Below are positions 61,140 through 64,000 of a stretch of 64,000 nt of DNA, in pieces. The notes below the pieces were generated by a model. It had not been told where the DNA came from and searched no databases. It saw nothing but the letters and a program-made list of their open reading frames with translations. The stretch covers positions 15,201,724 through 15,265,723 of the forward strand of contig OU744736.1 of assembly GCA_916613615.1 (NCBI GenBank), in the 5' to 3' direction. The translations under genes and the position numbers were made by a program. Each line of letters starts with the position of its first letter. Position 1 is the stretch's first letter. This DNA is from Steromphala cineraria. Lineage: Eukaryota; Mollusca; Gastropoda; Trochida; Trochidae.

Positions 61140-64000
61140 TTCGCACACTAGTGACAGTCATAAGCAGTTTGTGTGCAGTTTCCAACGCAGCCACCGCACT
61201 CGTATTACTGGCTATGAAAAGGTTTTGTGCTCTAAAGCTCTAACTTGGGCTATGATCATCTCTTGAAAAGTGAACTGTTTAAAAAGTTTTTGGCTACAAT
61301 CCGTCAAAGGTCAAGGTCACAGCATGGTCGCGACTTAAGCATTAGAATGCTTTATTTTACTCAGTGAACTATTAACACTTTTAATCGTTACATGATTGTC
61401 ATAATCAATGAAAAGTGTTCATTGATTGTGTGACCTTGAGTGTCGAAGGTCAAGGCCACGAGATATGAGTTATTGCAATGTACACCAAATTTGGGTATAC
61501 ATTTATTTTCAGAAGTCATGTACATGTGTTACTGTTACTGACATGTTCACATTCAAGGTCAAAGGTCAAGGGTATACAATCAATTAAATACTCCTAGTAA
61601 ACACGATAAGTTTAAAACTTGTGTGCAACGAAGCTCTTATTTGATTGATATATATATATATATATATATATGGTATTTATCATATTTGGGGAAGTCAAAC
61701 ATTTTTGTTAAGGTTTTGGTAACAATCCGCAAAAGGTCAAGGTCACAGCACGGTTTAAGCATGGTATAACAAAAAATGCTATATTTTAACTTTTAACACC
61801 TTTAATCATAACATTATTGATTTGTTCAATAACAAATTTTCATCTGTGACATTGAATTTCAAAGTCATGAGAAAATGCCCTATTACTGAAGTTTGTAGAA
61901 CAGGGGAAGGCGAAATCCACGGGGCTGCTCTGCTTTTGCAGTGTCCCGCAAACTCTAATCTAGTTCTTACAGTACTTTTACCACATTTTGTTTCAGATAA
62001 TGAGGATCCTACTGTATATGGTTCTTTGTACCATACCAGTCTCGGCAAACCTGTTTAAATCAGTCTACAATGAGGTGAGTGAAGGATGAAACACGTGATG
62101 ACATTATGAAGAATGTTTTATCTAACTTATGAACTAACAGAAACTATGAGTATATTGCTATTGGGGTGTGAGGGGGTGATCTGGGGTTTCAAATTCTATT
62201 TACTTTTTAAAACCACAAACGAAGAAAAAATCGAATTATAAATACACTGATTTTTCATTAAAAAAGGACAAAACGGGGGCAGGATAGGTAATCTGATTTA
62301 ACTGTCAGATGACTCGATAACAAATGTTACAAAGTTACTGTAAAATATCTTACAACTGAAACCAAGACCACTTTAATAAATGGGTGTAGGATACTCTCTT
62401 CTCTCAGCCAAGTCGCAGGGTTGTTGGTTGCAGTGTTCGGAACATGGAAGTTTGAAGTTGACAGGATCGAGAATGGCATATCATGAAAACATTTGAAGAT
62501 TGAAAATTGAAATTTGAGTTATTTTCCCACAGGTATGTTATGCCTTTGGACTAAGCCATCGCTCGTCCGTCTGTTCGTTATCCAGGAGCCTAACACCAAA
62601 TCTTTATCCGATATGAACTAGTCCATTGAAACTTTGTATAAGGATCAGTCAACATGTGTAATTGTGATTTTTGGAGTTCTAAACTTTTTCGGGTTAAATT
62701 TTTGACTGTTTCAATGGAACTGAAACTCCGAATTTCGTTTCCGGAGCATAACTCCAAAACTTTTAGACCAAGCTCATGGAAACTTGGTATATGGATCCGT
62801 CAGCATATGTTTATGTGTCTTTTGGGATTTTCAACTTTTTCAGATTTTTTATTTTGGCTGATCCATGGAAACTTGATTTAATTCGGAAGCATAACTCGTA
62901 CACTATTTAACCTAGGTCATTGAAACTTTTTTTCATATAGATCAGTCAGCATCTAAAAATTTTCATTTAAGGATTTTTAAACTTCTCTGGTTATTAACAG
63001 CTTAGGTCGGGGCTGCTATCAGTTTTTGTGCAGTTTCCGCCGCCGCCGTACTAGTATTACTTGCAATAACTTTTTTCCACTAACTTTCAAGAACTCTTAC
63101 TGCCAATACCTCGGGGAAACTATGTTGACACGTTCACTCTCATGGTCAAAGGTCAAGGTCACGAGTTATGTAAAAAGGCCTTGTAAACGTGATAACTTGT
63201 AAAGTATTTGCGCTATGAAGCTCTAACTTGGAATATATCATCCTTGGAAGTGTAAAAAGCTTTGGAAAGGTTTTGGCTACAATTCATCAAGGTCAAGGTC
63301 ACAGGAAGGTCAAAGCAAAAATGCGAAAGCGAAAATGCTTTATTTTGCGTTAGATATTGTGTGACCTTGGAGGTCAAAGGTCAAGGTCATGAGATAATTG
63401 AGTGATTGCAATGTACACCTAATTTGTGATTAGAAATGCACGTGCACCAGCCTATTATTTGGGCAAAAAAATGCTTGTATTATGGGCCTGTGGCCTTTTA
63501 CTGAATACATCTGTCTGTCTGTCTGTCTGTCCTAATTTGGATATAATTTTCTCCCATTAAGTTTTTCAGAACATGTGTAAGTGTTTACACCTCTGGGGAA
63601 TTATTATGACATGTTCACTTTCAATGTCAAAGGTAAAGGTCACGAGTTATAAAATCACTACAAAATTCCTTGTAAACACGATAACTTGAAAAGTTTTTGT
63701 GCTATGAAGCTCCAATCTGGTTTATGTTATCTTTAGAGAAATACAAAATTTGGAAAAGGTTTCAGATATGAACTGTCAAAGGTCAAGGTCATAGCAAGTT
63801 CATGACTTTGTTTTGAGAAAATTTATTATTTTACTGTTAACACTGTTATTCATTACATGATTGTTATACTCAGTGTTCAATGATTGTGTGACATTGAATG
63901 TCAAAGGTCAAGGTCACGTGATATGACTTATTGCAATGTACACCATGTGTATAACTTTATCCCATTAAGCTTATCAGAACTCATGAACATGTATTACTGT
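61140..64000 (+). repeat. AGGTCAAGGTCA-bearing dispersed repeats
   Basis: (AA)AGGTCAAGGTCA(C/T) occurs at about 61,307, 61,733, 63,150, 63,290, 63,378, 63,780 and 63,905, with variants near 61,447, 61,560 and 63,635. They sit within larger similar blocks (GTGCAGTTTCC, 'caatgtacacc', 'gataacttg', 'agtttttgtgct'). A (TA)n run is at ~61,648-61,672 and a (CTGT)n run at ~63,508-63,531. No exon is firmly supported. Confidence 0.75.

Overview
The window is animal (metazoan) DNA: AT-rich, with short exons flanked by GT..AG introns, long introns full of transposon remnants, and a secreted-type domain vocabulary (sushi, ephrin-receptor-like GCC2/GCC3, LamG/pentraxin-like, EGF, thrombospondin type 1). 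The repeat families (the TTTTTAGCTCATCTGGCC element, GTCT-tailed LINE ends, many TIR miniature elements, AGGTCAAGGTCA-rich sequence) resemble those I associate with bivalve molluscs, perhaps a scallop. The species is inference only.

Region 1 (1 to about 38,180, + strand) is one large gene whose 5' end lies left of the window. I can follow 22 coding exons from 712 to a stop at 37,913-37,915. Their lengths add to 4,040 nt of coding sequence plus the stop, and every junction keeps frame, giving the last ~1,346 residues of a type I membrane protein. Domain order: sushi, X (unrecognised six-Cys region), two GCC2/GCC3, LamG (3 exons), two EGF, TSP1, sushi, X, one GCC2/GCC3, LamG (3 exons), two EGF, one GCC2/GCC3, acidic stalk from two 21-nt microexons, transmembrane helix, and a short cytoplasmic tail ending in a PPxY motif. 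The two halves have the same order and the same intron phases, so the gene grew by duplication of a multi-exon module. It is SVEP1-like in vocabulary but membrane anchored. The introns hold a decayed 127-bp array made from part of a sushi exon (1-640), several foldback/TIR elements, two tRNA-derived SINEs, a broken THAP domain, a 146-bp satellite with a 730-bp higher-order repeat (18.2-21.1 kb), a LINE 3' fragment and a repeat-choked 7-kb intron.

Region 2 (38.2-51.4 kb) has no gene that I can support. It contains a TTAA-flanked miniature element, an inverted shorter copy of the satellite-bearing element (41.2-42.9 kb), LINE fragments on both strands, and a near-identical 1.6-kb duplication (44.9-46.6 and 49.3-50.9 kb) combined with a 0.42-kb direct repeat.

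Region 3 (51.4-54.8 kb) is a readable transposon nest. A foldback element was entered by a 5'-truncated LINE (678-codon reverse transcriptase ORF, 12-bp target duplication), which was then split by a 610-bp TIR element with a 9-bp target duplication.

Region 4 (54.8-64 kb) is non-coding repeats: TIR elements, a run of 27 G, two back-to-back TTAA elements, an inverted copy of the gene's microexon region (60.2-60.9 kb, minus strand) suggesting a tail-to-tail paralogue whose 5' end would be right of the window, and AGGTCAAGGTCA-bearing repeats to the end.
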